A stretch of DNA of 57,340 bases from IMG/VR virus record IMGVR_UViG_3300012001_000138, positions 1-57,340 of that record; one strand, written 5' to 3'. Of this stretch, positions 48,491 through 56,751 are shown in pieces (position 1 is the stretch's first letter; each line of letters opens with the position of its first letter). The stretch is from a virus. The notes beneath the pieces were generated by a model that was not told where the DNA came from, ran no database searches, and was given only the letters and a program-made list of their open reading frames with translations. Both the position numbers and the translations under genes were made by a program.

Positions 48491-48889
48491 ATGCCCCCTT
48501 GGATCACCACCTTCCTCGCCGTCGCGGCCGGGGTCGCCACCCTCGCCGGGATGGTCGTCGCCGTCCGGCAGGCCACGCCCGTTGTCCGCAACATTATCGG
48601 CGTCTTCAACGACCTCGCCGGGGAAGCGGCCCGACCCGGGGTCCCGGCCCGGCCCGGGATCGTCGAGTCGCTCGCCAGTATCAAAGCCACCCAGCAAGCC
48701 CACGGGGTCGAGATGGCCGAGATACGGGTCGAGCAGCAGCGGCAGGGCGTCGAGTTGGAGGGCGTCAAGCACGAGCTGCACCCCAATTCGGGCGGGTCGC
48801 TCCGGGACGCGGTGGACCGGCTGGAGAAGGCCGGGGCCCTCCGTAAGGGGTTCGCCCGGTTCTTCCACGCCCCGCGGGCCGCCCAGTGA
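48491..48889 (+). CDS. DUF2746-type membrane protein
   Basis: A 132-residue protein with an N-terminal transmembrane helix (WITTFLAVAAGVATLAGMVV), then GEAARPGVPARPGIVESLAS, a signature of the DUF2746 actinophage family found near lysis genes. Coiled-coil C-terminal half. Probably part of the lysis or tail-membrane apparatus. Confidence 0.7.
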   Translation: MPPWITTFLAVAAGVATLAGMVVAVRQATPVVRNIIGVFNDLAGEAARPGVPARPGIVESLASIKATQQAHGVEMAEIRVEQQRQGVELEGVKHELHPNSGGSLRDAVDRLEKAGALRKGFARFFHAPRAAQ

Positions 48890-49188
48890 ACCGGCTCAGT
48901 ACCGTCCTTGACGCGGCCGCGGTAAGGATCACGTCAGCGGTCGGGACGATGTACTGCGCGGTCGTGTTCGCGGGGATCGCCGTCCTTGCCACCCCGGGCC
49001 TGTTCCCACAGTCCCTCACGAGTGTGGCCCAGTGGGTCGCGCAAGCGTTCCTGCAGCTCGTCCTCCTCTCCGTCATCATGGTCGGCCAGCGCCTCGACGG
49101 GGCCCGCACGGAGGCCCTCATCCGGGAAACCCACGACACGGTCATCGAGGAGCTCGCGGCCATCCGGGCCCTCACCCCCCACCCCTGA
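48886..49188 (+). CDS. Membrane protein of lysis region, 100 aa
   Basis: GTG overlap with the gene before. Two hydrophobic segments (GTMYCAVVFAGIAVLATPG and AFLQLVLLSVIMVGQRL). Its place beside DUF2746 and the lysin suggests a second holin or antiholin-like function, which is inferred. Confidence 0.6.
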   Translation: MNRLSTVLDAAAVRITSAVGTMYCAVVFAGIAVLATPGLFPQSLTSVAQWVAQAFLQLVLLSVIMVGQRLDGARTEALIRETHDTVIEELAAIRALTPHP

Positions 49189-49211
49189 CCACCCAGCCAC
49201 CACACCACCCC

Positions 49212-49240
49212 TCAAGGCCCCTCCCCCGGGGTCTTTTTTA
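49212..49240 (+). terminator. Intrinsic terminator before the lysin
   Basis: GGCCCC, TCCC loop, CGGGGTC and a run of six T (one G-T wobble). A standard rho-independent terminator ends the upstream tail and membrane genes. Confidence 0.8.
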
Positions 49241-49264
49241 TGCCCAAAAATAAGGAGCGCCACC

Positions 49265-50323
49265 ATGGCACTGACCGGCATTGACATCTCCAGCTATCAG
49301 GCAGGCATTGACCTCGCCACCGTCCCGGCCGATTTCGTCCTCATCAAGGCGACCGGCGGGAACGGGTACGTCAACCCCGCCTGCGACACCGAGTATCAGG
49401 CCGCACGGGCCGCGGGCAAGCTCGTGGGCGTTTACCACTACGCGCACGAGGCAGGCTTCCAGTCCGATGCGGTGAGTGAGGCCAACTTCTTCCTCGCCAG
49501 CATTGCGGGCTACCTGACCGGCGACACGGTCCTCGTCCTCGACTTCGAGGGTGACAACGACCGCGACGTCGCGTGGGCCCGCCTCTGGCTGGACACCGTC
49601 TACGCCGCGACCGGGGTCCGGCCCGTGATTTACCTGAACACCTCCGAGCTGGCCGCCTCCGACTGGTCCCCGGTCTACGGCGCGAATTACGGACTCTGGG
49701 TCGCCCAGTACGCAGTAACCAGCCCCACCGAGGGCTATAACGACTACGCGGGGACCCCGGCCGTGAACGACACCCCACCGGCCGTGAATTGGGGTGGCGT
49801 GGCGCCGCTGATGTGGCAGTACGCGGATAACGCCCGGCTGCCCGGCTACGGTGGCGGGCTGGACGCTAACGTCCTCTACGGGGACGCGGACACGTGGCAC
49901 GCCTACGCGCGGCCCGACGGCGCGGTCGTGGAGGCCCACCCGGCGCCACTGGCCACCCCAACCCCCGCGCCCGCTCCTGCCCCCGCTCCTGCCCCCGTGG
50001 CGGGCCCGGGACAGTGCACCGTCGAAGCCGGTGACACGTTCGGGTCCATCGCCTCCCAGTACGGCATCTCCCTCGCCGCGCTCGAAGCCGTCAACCCCGA
50101 ATGGCCCGACTACAACGTCATCCACCCCGGGGACGTCCTGAACCTCCCCGGCGGCATCGGTGGCACGGGACCGACCGTGCCCGTGAGCCAGTGCATCGTC
50201 TCCCCCGGCGACACCCTCACGTCCATCGCCGCCCAGTTCGGGACCACCGTGGACCACCTTGTGGCCGTCAACGGCCTCACCGACCCGGACCACATCGAAG
50301 CCGGACAGACCCTCAACCTCTAG
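49265..50323 (+). CDS. lysA: GH25 muramidase endolysin with two LysM repeats
   Basis: A 352-residue lysin. Catalytic domain residues 1-210: MALTGIDISSYQAGIDL and TVLVLDFEGDN carry the GH25 acidic residues (DxE), with MWQYADN towards its end. A Pro/Ala linker follows, then two LysM modules (QCTVEAGDTFGSIASQYGIS and QCIVSPGDTLTSIAAQFGTT) that bind peptidoglycan. It hydrolyses the beta-1,4 glycan bond. ATG after AAGGAGCG. Confidence 0.95.
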   Translation: MALTGIDISSYQAGIDLATVPADFVLIKATGGNGYVNPACDTEYQAARAAGKLVGVYHYAHEAGFQSDAVSEANFFLASIAGYLTGDTVLVLDFEGDNDRDVAWARLWLDTVYAATGVRPVIYLNTSELAASDWSPVYGANYGLWVAQYAVTSPTEGYNDYAGTPAVNDTPPAVNWGGVAPLMWQYADNARLPGYGGGLDANVLYGDADTWHAYARPDGAVVEAHPAPLATPTPAPAPAPAPAPVAGPGQCTVEAGDTFGSIASQYGISLAALEAVNPEWPDYNVIHPGDVLNLPGGIGGTGPTVPVSQCIVSPGDTLTSIAAQFGTTVDHLVAVNGLTDPDHIEAGQTLNL

Positions 50324-50332
50324 ACCCCCACC

Positions 50333-50356
50333 GGCGGGCCCCACCCGGGGCCCGCC
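50333..50356 (+). terminator. GC hairpin between lysin and holin
   Basis: Perfect 10-bp stem GGCGGGCCCC / GGGGCCCGCC with an ACCC loop, no T run. It may attenuate transcription between lysin and holin genes. Confidence 0.5.
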
Positions 50357-50382
50357 ACCCGATCCCCCGGAAAGGCACCACC

Positions 50383-50826
50383 ATGCTCATCACCATCCTC
50401 GGCGTCACCCTCGACGGGTGGGCTGCGCTGAACCTCGGCATCCAGTTCATCCTCCCCCTCCTCGTCGGCCTTGTCACCACCAAGCTGACCGGCCAGAAAC
50501 AGCAGGCCCTCCTCCTGCTCACCCTCACCCTCGTCGCCACCATCGCCGCGCAGGCACTCGAAGCCCACGACGCGGGCCTGCCCCTGAACCTGTCCCAGAT
50601 CATCGCCGTGGCCATCGTGAACTACGCAGTGTCCCTCCTGACGCACTACGGCATCTGGAAGCCGACCGGCCTGTCCTCCCTACTCCTCGCCGTCGTCACC
50701 AAGTCCTCCCCCGCAGCCATTCCCCCGGCCCCGGACCCCTCCGCACCCGTCACCCCCGCGGCCCCCGTCCCGGCACTCTACGTCGTCAACAACACGGCGC
50801 CACCCGCCTCACGCATGGCCGGATAA
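50383..50826 (+). CDS. Holin
   Basis: A 147-residue membrane protein with hydrophobic helices (LNLGIQFILPLLVGLVTTKL, LLLTLTLVATIAAQAL and IIAVAIVNYAVSLL) and a Pro-rich C-terminal tail. Its position directly after the lysin fits a holin. ATG after GAAAGGC. Confidence 0.7.
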   Translation: MLITILGVTLDGWAALNLGIQFILPLLVGLVTTKLTGQKQQALLLLTLTLVATIAAQALEAHDAGLPLNLSQIIAVAIVNYAVSLLTHYGIWKPTGLSSLLLAVVTKSSPAAIPPAPDPSAPVTPAAPVPALYVVNNTAPPASRMAG

Positions 50827-50888
50827 CCGGCCCAAGCCATTCGCGGCCTCCCCATCGTGGAAGGCCTTTCAAATCTTAGGAGCGACGC

Positions 50889-51458
50889 ATGACCTACCCG
50901 GCCGGGGTACAGCTTTCAACGCTGACCTTCAGCAACCCGACAACTTTCCTCGGCAACCCTGCCGCCCGCACGACGGTCACGCTCCAGTCAACGGCGGCCG
51001 TCGTGTGGGCTGCGACCGGCGACCCGATTGACGACTTCGCCGAAACCGTGGACCCCGGTCCCGGCATGCACGGTTCTTTGACGGCCCCGTTCGTTAACCA
51101 GACCGGCTTCACGGACCAAGCGGGGAATAGCTTCACCGGGTGGGCGTATATCGTGACCCGGACGGCATGGCTCGGGAACGTGTTCAAAACGGTTCAGAAG
51201 AACTGGCAACCCGTGATCGGTCAGAACACGGTTGACTTCGACACTCTGCCGGGCGGAGCAATCGGGCTGCCGGTGTCCACCCCGCCACTCGTGGTGACCT
51301 CGGTGGTCGGGCAGACCGGCGCGGTCACCGGCGCGCAGATAGCCGCAGACCCGGCTCTTAATGCCACCTATGCCCCCGTTGCGGGCAGCATCAACTACGC
51401 GTCACCCGCACAAGCGGCCAACCTTTCCGCCGCACTTTCAATGATTTTAGGAGTCTGA
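50889..51458 (+). CDS. Tail fibre-like protein, 189 aa
   Basis: Beta-rich N-terminal half, then VTSVVGQTGAVTGAQIAADP, a phrase frequent in phage fibre shafts. Lower GC and different codon use from the lysin. It starts a second group of tail genes after lysis. RBS AGGAG. Confidence 0.65.
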   Translation: MTYPAGVQLSTLTFSNPTTFLGNPAARTTVTLQSTAAVVWAATGDPIDDFAETVDPGPGMHGSLTAPFVNQTGFTDQAGNSFTGWAYIVTRTAWLGNVFKTVQKNWQPVIGQNTVDFDTLPGGAIGLPVSTPPLVVTSVVGQTGAVTGAQIAADPALNATYAPVAGSINYASPAQAANLSAALSMILGV

Positions 51459-51459
51459 C

Positions 51460-52170
51460 ATGGCCGGTAATGATGTTCTGCACGCTGCTTCAGTCAGCCC
51501 GCAGGCGCTTGTCTCGCAGCAGCTCGGTACCACGGACGCGGCACTTTACACGGTGCCCGCCGCGCAGTCCGTGAAGGTCGCTCACGGGGTGCTGTGCAAC
51601 GTGACCGGGACGATCCCCGCCCCTGCCGCGAATGGTGCCCTCACGGCTACGGCGGCGGGTACGCTCGCAGCGGCGACCTATTATGTCCGTTCGACGTGGA
51701 CGAACGCGGCCGGTGAGACACTCGCATCTCCTGAGACGAGCCTCGCCGTCGCGGTGAACAATGTTCTGAACGTCGCGGCCCCGTCATCCCCGCCTGCTGC
51801 CGCGACCGGGTGGAACGTGTACGTTTCCACGGCGACGGGAACTGAGACGCGGCAGAACGGTACAACCCCCGTAGCGCTCGGGACGGCGTGGGTTGAACCG
51901 ACCACGGGCCTTGTCGCCGGCACGGCGCTGCCCACCTCCCAGACCACGGCCACGGCTGTGAACGTTTTTCTGTCGGTCATCAAATCGGGCGGCTCGGTCG
52001 GGGACAACACGCACAGGGTCATCAACAACTTCTCACTGGTCGCCAATGACTCGCAGTCTCTCAGCAGCTACGTGGCTGGTGCCATGCTCGGCCCCGGTGA
52101 CATCCTCGCCGGATACGCCCAATACGCGGGCTCCGTAGACGTTGTTGTGACGGGGACGGTGCAAGCATGA
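51460..52170 (+). CDS. Tail protein with FN3/Ig-like domain
   Basis: A 236-residue protein. Central domain TYYVRSTWTNAAGETLASPE, then WNVYVSTATGTETRQNG, is the FN3/Ig-like fold often found on actinophage surfaces and similar in pattern to the capsid insertion. It may mediate attachment to cell-wall glycans. Confidence 0.65.
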   Translation: MAGNDVLHAASVSPQALVSQQLGTTDAALYTVPAAQSVKVAHGVLCNVTGTIPAPAANGALTATAAGTLAAATYYVRSTWTNAAGETLASPETSLAVAVNNVLNVAAPSSPPAAATGWNVYVSTATGTETRQNGTTPVALGTAWVEPTTGLVAGTALPTSQTTATAVNVFLSVIKSGGSVGDNTHRVINNFSLVANDSQSLSSYVAGAMLGPGDILAGYAQYAGSVDVVVTGTVQA

Positions 52171-53414
52171 GCCGGTCGCTGAGTCGGTCCGGCTCGCTCC
52201 AAGTACCGGCAGAGAATGCCACTTATGACACCAAGGGTGAGGGCGGCATATCGTTACTCGCTGCATTGCCGAAACTCATGGCAGCCATCCGCACCTACAA
52301 CGACAACACGAAACCCACACTTCGCGTAATTGGGAATGGATCATCAGTGGGGGTTGGCGCAACCCTCCCGGACCCGCTCACACAGGCACCCGTTGCGCGA
52401 CTTTTCTCGCAACTTTCCCCTGTCATCAACCGGCTTGGTAACCTGACCCTGACCAACACCAATGGGTCCGTCAACGGCTCCACAATCCAACAGGGCGCAG
52501 ACACCGACTACGCCACGGCGAAGACCACAGCGGGAGGTACGCCCTCCCTCGTCGTGCTGGCCTACGGGATGAACGACGGGCAGTCGGCCCAGTACCACAC
52601 AGGCCAGACCTACCCGGCCGTCTACACCGCGGGACGGAAACTCCTCGCACAGGCGAACCAGGACGGCGCGGATGCCATCATCATGACGAGCCCACACCCG
52701 CATAGCACCCGGAATCCATGGGGCCTTGCCGGCTTGTCCCCGACGTACCCGACCACCGGCGCTGCTATCCCGCTGGACACACTCGCCGGTTCTGTCGTGA
52801 CGGTAAAGTCTCCATCGGGAGCGAACGTTTCAGCCTCCTACCGGCACCTGCGCGTCAACGAGGCACTGCGTCAACTCGCCGCCGACACCGGATCAGTGCT
52901 GCTGGACGTCGAAAAATACTGGTTCGACGCACTCGCCGCCTACGGTGAAGACGCGCTGTTCAATACTGCCGAATACGCCCACCCCAACCTCTTGGGGCAC
53001 CAGCAGTCGTACTGGAAGGCCATTGACGCGCTCGTGCGCGGGTTCCAGCGCCCGCCTATTCAAGCGGCCGGTGTCGCCGCTCAACGCTCCGTGATTGACA
53101 GTGTGACTATCGGCGCAAACCAGATCCTCATCGCCAGCGGCGGCTCCGTCGTCATTGCCATCCCGGCCAACACTGTTGGGGAGCTGACTGTCTGGGGTTC
53201 TTCGGGCGGCGCTTGGCACTCGGTTTACATTGGGTCCGTGATTGCCAACGCTACTGCGGTCGCTGTGGCCCAATCATCGACAGGGTTCGTGGCTCCGGGC
53301 AACGTTATTTCAGGTGTGGCTGGCTCCGGTACAACCCTCAATGTCACCGTATCCACTGCGGCGACAGGCTCCGCCGGGGAAGTCGCCTGGTCCTACACCT
53401 ACTTCACGCCGTAG
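52167..53414 (+). CDS. Tail protein with SGNH hydrolase/esterase domain
   Basis: A 415-residue protein. SGNH blocks are visible: GNGSSVGVG (block I, nucleophile Ser), VLAYGMNDGQ (block III) and AEYAHPNLLGHQQ (block V, catalytic Asp/His). N- and C-terminal parts are beta-rich. It probably removes acyl groups from host surface glycans to help adsorption. Start overlaps the previous gene by ATGA. Confidence 0.75.
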   Translation: MSRSLSRSGSLQVPAENATYDTKGEGGISLLAALPKLMAAIRTYNDNTKPTLRVIGNGSSVGVGATLPDPLTQAPVARLFSQLSPVINRLGNLTLTNTNGSVNGSTIQQGADTDYATAKTTAGGTPSLVVLAYGMNDGQSAQYHTGQTYPAVYTAGRKLLAQANQDGADAIIMTSPHPHSTRNPWGLAGLSPTYPTTGAAIPLDTLAGSVVTVKSPSGANVSASYRHLRVNEALRQLAADTGSVLLDVEKYWFDALAAYGEDALFNTAEYAHPNLLGHQQSYWKAIDALVRGFQRPPIQAAGVAAQRSVIDSVTIGANQILIASGGSVVIAIPANTVGELTVWGSSGGAWHSVYIGSVIANATAVAVAQSSTGFVAPGNVISGVAGSGTTLNVTVSTAATGSAGEVAWSYTYFTP

Positions 53415-53961
53415 GACCGTTGAGGCCGCCTACTGCTTCCAAGTCACCGGCCGCAACCATGCGCACGATGAATTCTGAGCCCGCGTCAGTCGGCAGAAGG
53501 TCAATGACACCCGGGACGCCGTTTATGTAGCCGTTTGATTCCGGTATCCGCGTTGTAAACAGCTTGTCCTCAAAAAGATTTGTGAACAGGATGGTCATCC
53601 CGGGATGGATCACATACGCATAATCGCCCGGCCTCAGACCTTCGAAGGCGAGCCTCGCATAGTGCCTGATCACTTGATTCTCGACCTGCGTGTACCTGTG
53701 GGACAACAGACTGAGGTTCCGCTTGAACTGGATGATGGACAGCTTCGGGATGTCCTTCACAAGGTCATACCTGACGTGGCAAGTGGAGCACAGGACGATC
53801 ATGTTCTCGAACGCGTGTACTTTCACCTTCGCCCAGGGCTCAATGTGAGCCATCTGCAGACCGACAGTCTGTCGGCAGGTGGGGATAGCGCATCTGTATC
53901 CGGACTCTTCCTTGAGGCGGCGCTCCAGAGGTAAGGGCACGGCAGGGCGATTTTCAGACAT
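53404..53961 (-). CDS. HNH endonuclease, antisense to the late genes
   Basis: A 185-residue protein on the minus strand whose end overlaps the tail esterase gene by 11 bases. HNH core: CAIPTCRQTVGLQMAHIEPW, then ENMIVLCSTCHVRYD (Cys pairs and His). Codon use is less GC-biased than neighbours, suggesting later acquisition. It may be a moron with defensive or homing function; HNH nucleases are not otherwise recognised near TerS here. Start ATG 53961; longer readings are unsupported. Confidence 0.75.
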   Translation of the reverse strand: MSENRPAVPLPLERRLKEESGYRCAIPTCRQTVGLQMAHIEPWAKVKVHAFENMIVLCSTCHVRYDLVKDIPKLSIIQFKRNLSLLSHRYTQVENQVIRHYARLAFEGLRPGDYAYVIHPGMTILFTNLFEDKLFTTRIPESNGYINGVPGVIDLLPTDAGSEFIVRMVAAGDLEAVGGLNGPTA

Positions 53962-54006
53962 GGCACCAATCCTAGAGCCCGCAAGACCGGTTAAGTGCCC
54001 AACGTT

Positions 54007-54043
54007 TAGAGCCCCGTCCCCGTTTTGGGGGCGGGGCTCTTTC
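54007..54043 (+). terminator. Intrinsic terminator for late transcription
   Basis: GAGCCCCG-T-CCCC pairs with GGGG-CGGGGCTC (one bulged T) around GTTTTG, followed by TTTC. It ends rightward late transcripts that read through the antisense HNH gene. Confidence 0.75.
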
Positions 54044-54140
54044 GGCGTATGGTGGGGGCAACCCCCCAAAATGACGGCGACCCGCCCAGAGCTGTAACTC
54101 TGAACGGGCCTATTGCCGCCAACCATCCCCGCTAAGGAAC

Positions 54141-55073
54141 ATGGAAGACGACATGCAACACGCTACCCTTATTGGCCTGCCCTCCGCACGCATCACAACC
54201 ACGGCGGAACTCGCCGCCGCCGGTTACCTTGCCCGCTATAACGGGGGCACCCGCGAAACCTACAAGGTGTCCCTCAAGCTGCTGTTTCAGTGGTGCGGCA
54301 ACCTTGGCGTTGAAGTACTGGACGGTATGCGTCGGCCGGTACTGGAGCTTTTCGCCCGCTACCTTGAAGACGAGCGCCATAACGCCCCCGTCACGGTCGC
54401 CCACCACCTCTCCATCATCCGCGGATATTACTCGTTCGCCGAGATTGACGGGTATATCGAGAAGTCCCCGGCCACCCACATCCGGATGCCCCGCGTATAT
54501 AGGGACGAGTCGAGCACGCTGGGCCTTGACCGGATGGAGCTGGGGTCCCTGATCCAGACGGCACGGGCCTCGCACGTCATGGACGCGGCTTTGGTGACGT
54601 TGATGGGGATGCTGGGGCTCCGCGTGTCGGAGGCCTGCGCGGTGAAGGTGGAGGACTACCAGACCATCGAGCGCGGCCACCGTGTCCTTCGCCTTGTCGG
54701 GAAGGGCGGGAAGCCTGCCACGATGCCCCTACCGGTCCCGGTGATCCGGGCGCTGGACGCCGCTGCAGGTGACCGCGTGTCGGGCCCGCTGCTGCTTCGG
54801 AGGAAGTCGGGGCTGCCCATGAACCGGAAGTCCGCGGCGTTGGCCATCGCGCGCCTCTGTAAGGCCTCGGGAATTACGAAACGTATCAGCCCTCACTCGC
54901 TTCGCCACTCGTACGTTACAGCGGCGCTGGACGCCGGTGTGCCCCTGCGTGACGTGCAGGTCGCGGCCCGGCACTCGGACCCGCGGATTACCGCCCGGTA
55001 CGACAGGGCCCGCCATAACCACGATAGGCACGCAAACCACACGGTGGCAGCGTTCCTCGCCGGAGCCGCCTAA
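54141..55073 (+). CDS. Tyrosine recombinase, XerC/D-like
   Basis: A 310-residue recombinase. The catalytic residues are all visible: Arg in GLRVSEACAV, Lys in LVGKGGKP, HSLRHSY, VAARHSD and Tyr in ITARYDRAR. N-terminal SAM-like helical domain at about 30-110. Shape and spacing resemble XerC/D and the shorter phage integrases, without an arm-binding domain. It lies beside a second tyrosine integrase, which is unusual. A role in dimer resolution or alternative integration is possible. Confidence 0.85.
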   Translation: MEDDMQHATLIGLPSARITTTAELAAAGYLARYNGGTRETYKVSLKLLFQWCGNLGVEVLDGMRRPVLELFARYLEDERHNAPVTVAHHLSIIRGYYSFAEIDGYIEKSPATHIRMPRVYRDESSTLGLDRMELGSLIQTARASHVMDAALVTLMGMLGLRVSEACAVKVEDYQTIERGHRVLRLVGKGGKPATMPLPVPVIRALDAAAGDRVSGPLLLRRKSGLPMNRKSAALAIARLCKASGITKRISPHSLRHSYVTAALDAGVPLRDVQVAARHSDPRITARYDRARHNHDRHANHTVAAFLAGAA

Positions 55074-55087
55074 CACCTAACACAACT

Positions 55088-55124
55088 GGAGCCCCACCCT
55101 CGATCTGAGGGTGGGGCTCCTTTT
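55088..55124 (+). terminator. Intrinsic terminator after XerC/D-like gene
   Basis: Perfect 14-bp stem GGAGCCCCACCCTC / GAGGGTGGGGCTCC with a GATCT loop, followed by TTTTG. It is among the strongest terminators in the genome. Confidence 0.9.
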
Positions 55125-55141
55125 GTCGTTGGCGGGCAGTG

Positions 55142-55365
55142 GTTGAAATGTTGAAAATACGAGTTGAAAAGCTCAACGACAGTCCACCTCCGGTTAGCGG
55201 TCGGACGCCCTCCAGTCCGCTAGGATACAGGCATACCAAGGAAAGGAGGAGGGCTACTTCTACACCTTTCTAACGGGTCCGATTCCCGTCAGCCGCTCCC
55301 ATTTAGCCCTACTCCCGTAAGGGAAGTTTTGGGCCGTGTTGAAATGAGCGGCAAAAGTGTTGAAA
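55142..55365. other. attP: Candidate attP: arm repeats flanking a tRNA-like core
   Basis: GTTGAAA occurs at 55142, 55150 and 55163 on the left and at 55338 and 55359 on the right; such paired direct repeats look like integrase arm sites. Between them, 55273-55301 reads ACGGGTCCGATTCCCGT then CAGCCGCTCCCA, the shape of a tRNA T-arm and 3' end, a usual core for tyrosine integrases. One T-loop base departs from the conserved TTC, so the exact target tRNA is uncertain. Confidence 0.5.
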
Positions 55366-55385
55366 GCTGTAGCCCACTAGGCGTC

Positions 55386-56534
55386 ATGGCAAGTATTAGA
55401 CAGCACCAACGCAAGGACGGCTCGACGAGCTTCTACGTCCTCTGGCGGGACCGGGGGACCCAGACGTCCCGGGGCTTTGACGATGAGTCGGAGGCGAAGC
55501 GGTTCAAGGCGTTCCTTGACGCGAACGGCCAGTCGCTCACGCTGGCGACAAAGGCTGCCCGGGCCGCGAAGGGTGAGGGTCCCACGGTGGGTGAGTTCGT
55601 GGCCGAGCATATTGCGGGCTTGACGGGGGTGACGGAGCGGACCCCGGATGACTACCGGCGGGAGTTGCGGCTCCACATCGTCCCGACGTTGGGGAGCATC
55701 AAGGTCAAGCAGCTCACTCGGCGCCGGGTCCGGGAGTGGATCAACCTGCTGGAGAAGCAGGGGGCGTCGCCGAAGTCGATTAGCAACCGGCACGGGCTGT
55801 TGTCCTCGGCGATGGCCACCGCGGTCGAGGACGGCATTCGGGCGGACAATCCCTGCCGGGGCATTCGGCTGCCGGGCAAGGACCGGCGCGGGGACAAGGA
55901 GAAGTTCTTGGAGGTCCCGCAGTACCATCTTTTGCTGCGGCAGTTCGATGACCAGTGGAAGCCGCTGATCGAGTTGCTGGCCGGGACCGGCGCGCGGTGG
56001 GGTGAGGTCACTGCGCTCCTCGTGGGCGACGTGATGCTGGACGAGAAGGTCCCCTACGTCGCGATTGATAAGGCGTGGAAGCGGCTGCCGGGGAACCGGT
56101 GGGAGGTGGGCCCGCCGAAGTCGGACAAGTCCGTCCGGGACGTGTCCATCAGTGCGGGGCTGGCGAAGGTGCTCAGGCCGCTGGTGGACGGGCGTGAGCT
56201 GGAGGATCGGCTGATCCTCAACACCACGGGCACGGGGCACCTGTTGTACTCCAATTTCCAGTCCCGGCCGTGGCGGACGGCAGTGAAGGCGGCAATGACC
56301 AAGACGAAAGCGAACCCCCGGCCGCTCCGGTATAAGCCCACGATTCATCACCTCCGGCACTCGCACGCGAGTTGGCTGCTGAATGACGGGGTGGACATTT
56401 ACACGGTGTCCCGCAGATTGGGGCACGAGTCGATCACGACCACGACGGGGATTTACGGGCACCTGTCCCACCGGTCGGAGAAGGCCGCGGCGGAGTCCCT
56501 GATGCGGGCGCTCCACAACGAGGACGAGGACTAG
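55386..56534 (+). CDS. int: Phage integrase (tyrosine recombinase)
   Basis: A 382-residue integrase from ATG 55386. Residues 1-50 form an arm-binding domain (DGSTSFYVLWRDRGTQTSRG); about 65-150 is the SAM-like core-binding domain; catalytic domain with Arg in GTGARWGEV, Lys in PKSDKS, HHLRHSH, RRLGHESITT and the terminal Tyr in GIYGHLS. The upstream GTG at 55329 would add 19 residues without better support. It integrates the genome at attP and, with Xis, excises it. Confidence 0.93.
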   Translation: MASIRQHQRKDGSTSFYVLWRDRGTQTSRGFDDESEAKRFKAFLDANGQSLTLATKAARAAKGEGPTVGEFVAEHIAGLTGVTERTPDDYRRELRLHIVPTLGSIKVKQLTRRRVREWINLLEKQGASPKSISNRHGLLSSAMATAVEDGIRADNPCRGIRLPGKDRRGDKEKFLEVPQYHLLLRQFDDQWKPLIELLAGTGARWGEVTALLVGDVMLDEKVPYVAIDKAWKRLPGNRWEVGPPKSDKSVRDVSISAGLAKVLRPLVDGRELEDRLILNTTGTGHLLYSNFQSRPWRTAVKAAMTKTKANPRPLRYKPTIHHLRHSHASWLLNDGVDIYTVSRRLGHESITTTTGIYGHLSHRSEKAAAESLMRALHNEDED

Positions 56535-56743
56535 GCGCTGGCCTTCCTGTTGTAGGGGTTCGCTGCGGCTGGGTTCGAGGCGAGCCAGTCCTCGATTTTC
56601 TTGCCGGACCATGCCGGAGACTGACCGATGGTGAAGGTCGGGGCGGGGAGGTGCCCGCGGAGCTTCCACTGCCGGAGGGTGTTGTATTCGATGCCGGTGC
56701 GTTCGGCGAGGTCTTTGAGGGTGTAGATGGGGTCCGTGGCCAT
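56531..56743 (-). CDS. Excisionase-like HTH protein (Xis)
   Basis: A 70-residue leftward gene that converges with int, overlapping it by four bases. MerR-type HTH TLKDLAERTGIEYNTLRQWK, then a wing LPAPTFTIGQSPAWSGKK. Paralogue of the protein at 25168. Its size, neighbour and fold support a recombination directionality factor. Confidence 0.7.
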   Translation of the reverse strand: MATDPIYTLKDLAERTGIEYNTLRQWKLRGHLPAPTFTIGQSPAWSGKKIEDWLASNPAAANPYNRKASA

Positions 56744-56751
56744 TACCGGTC

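Larger units (their letters stand above)
55074..55385. other. Non-coding region between the recombinases
   Basis: 312 bases without a gene, containing a terminator, five GTTGAAA repeats arranged on both sides, and a tRNA 3'-end-like segment. It has the organisation expected of an attP site next to int. Confidence 0.6.

Noticed and set aside
55240-55302. Complete tRNA gene
   Set aside because: Only a T-arm and 3'-end-like part is present; no acceptor 5' strand, D-arm or matching anticodon stem was found. Kept as possible attP core.
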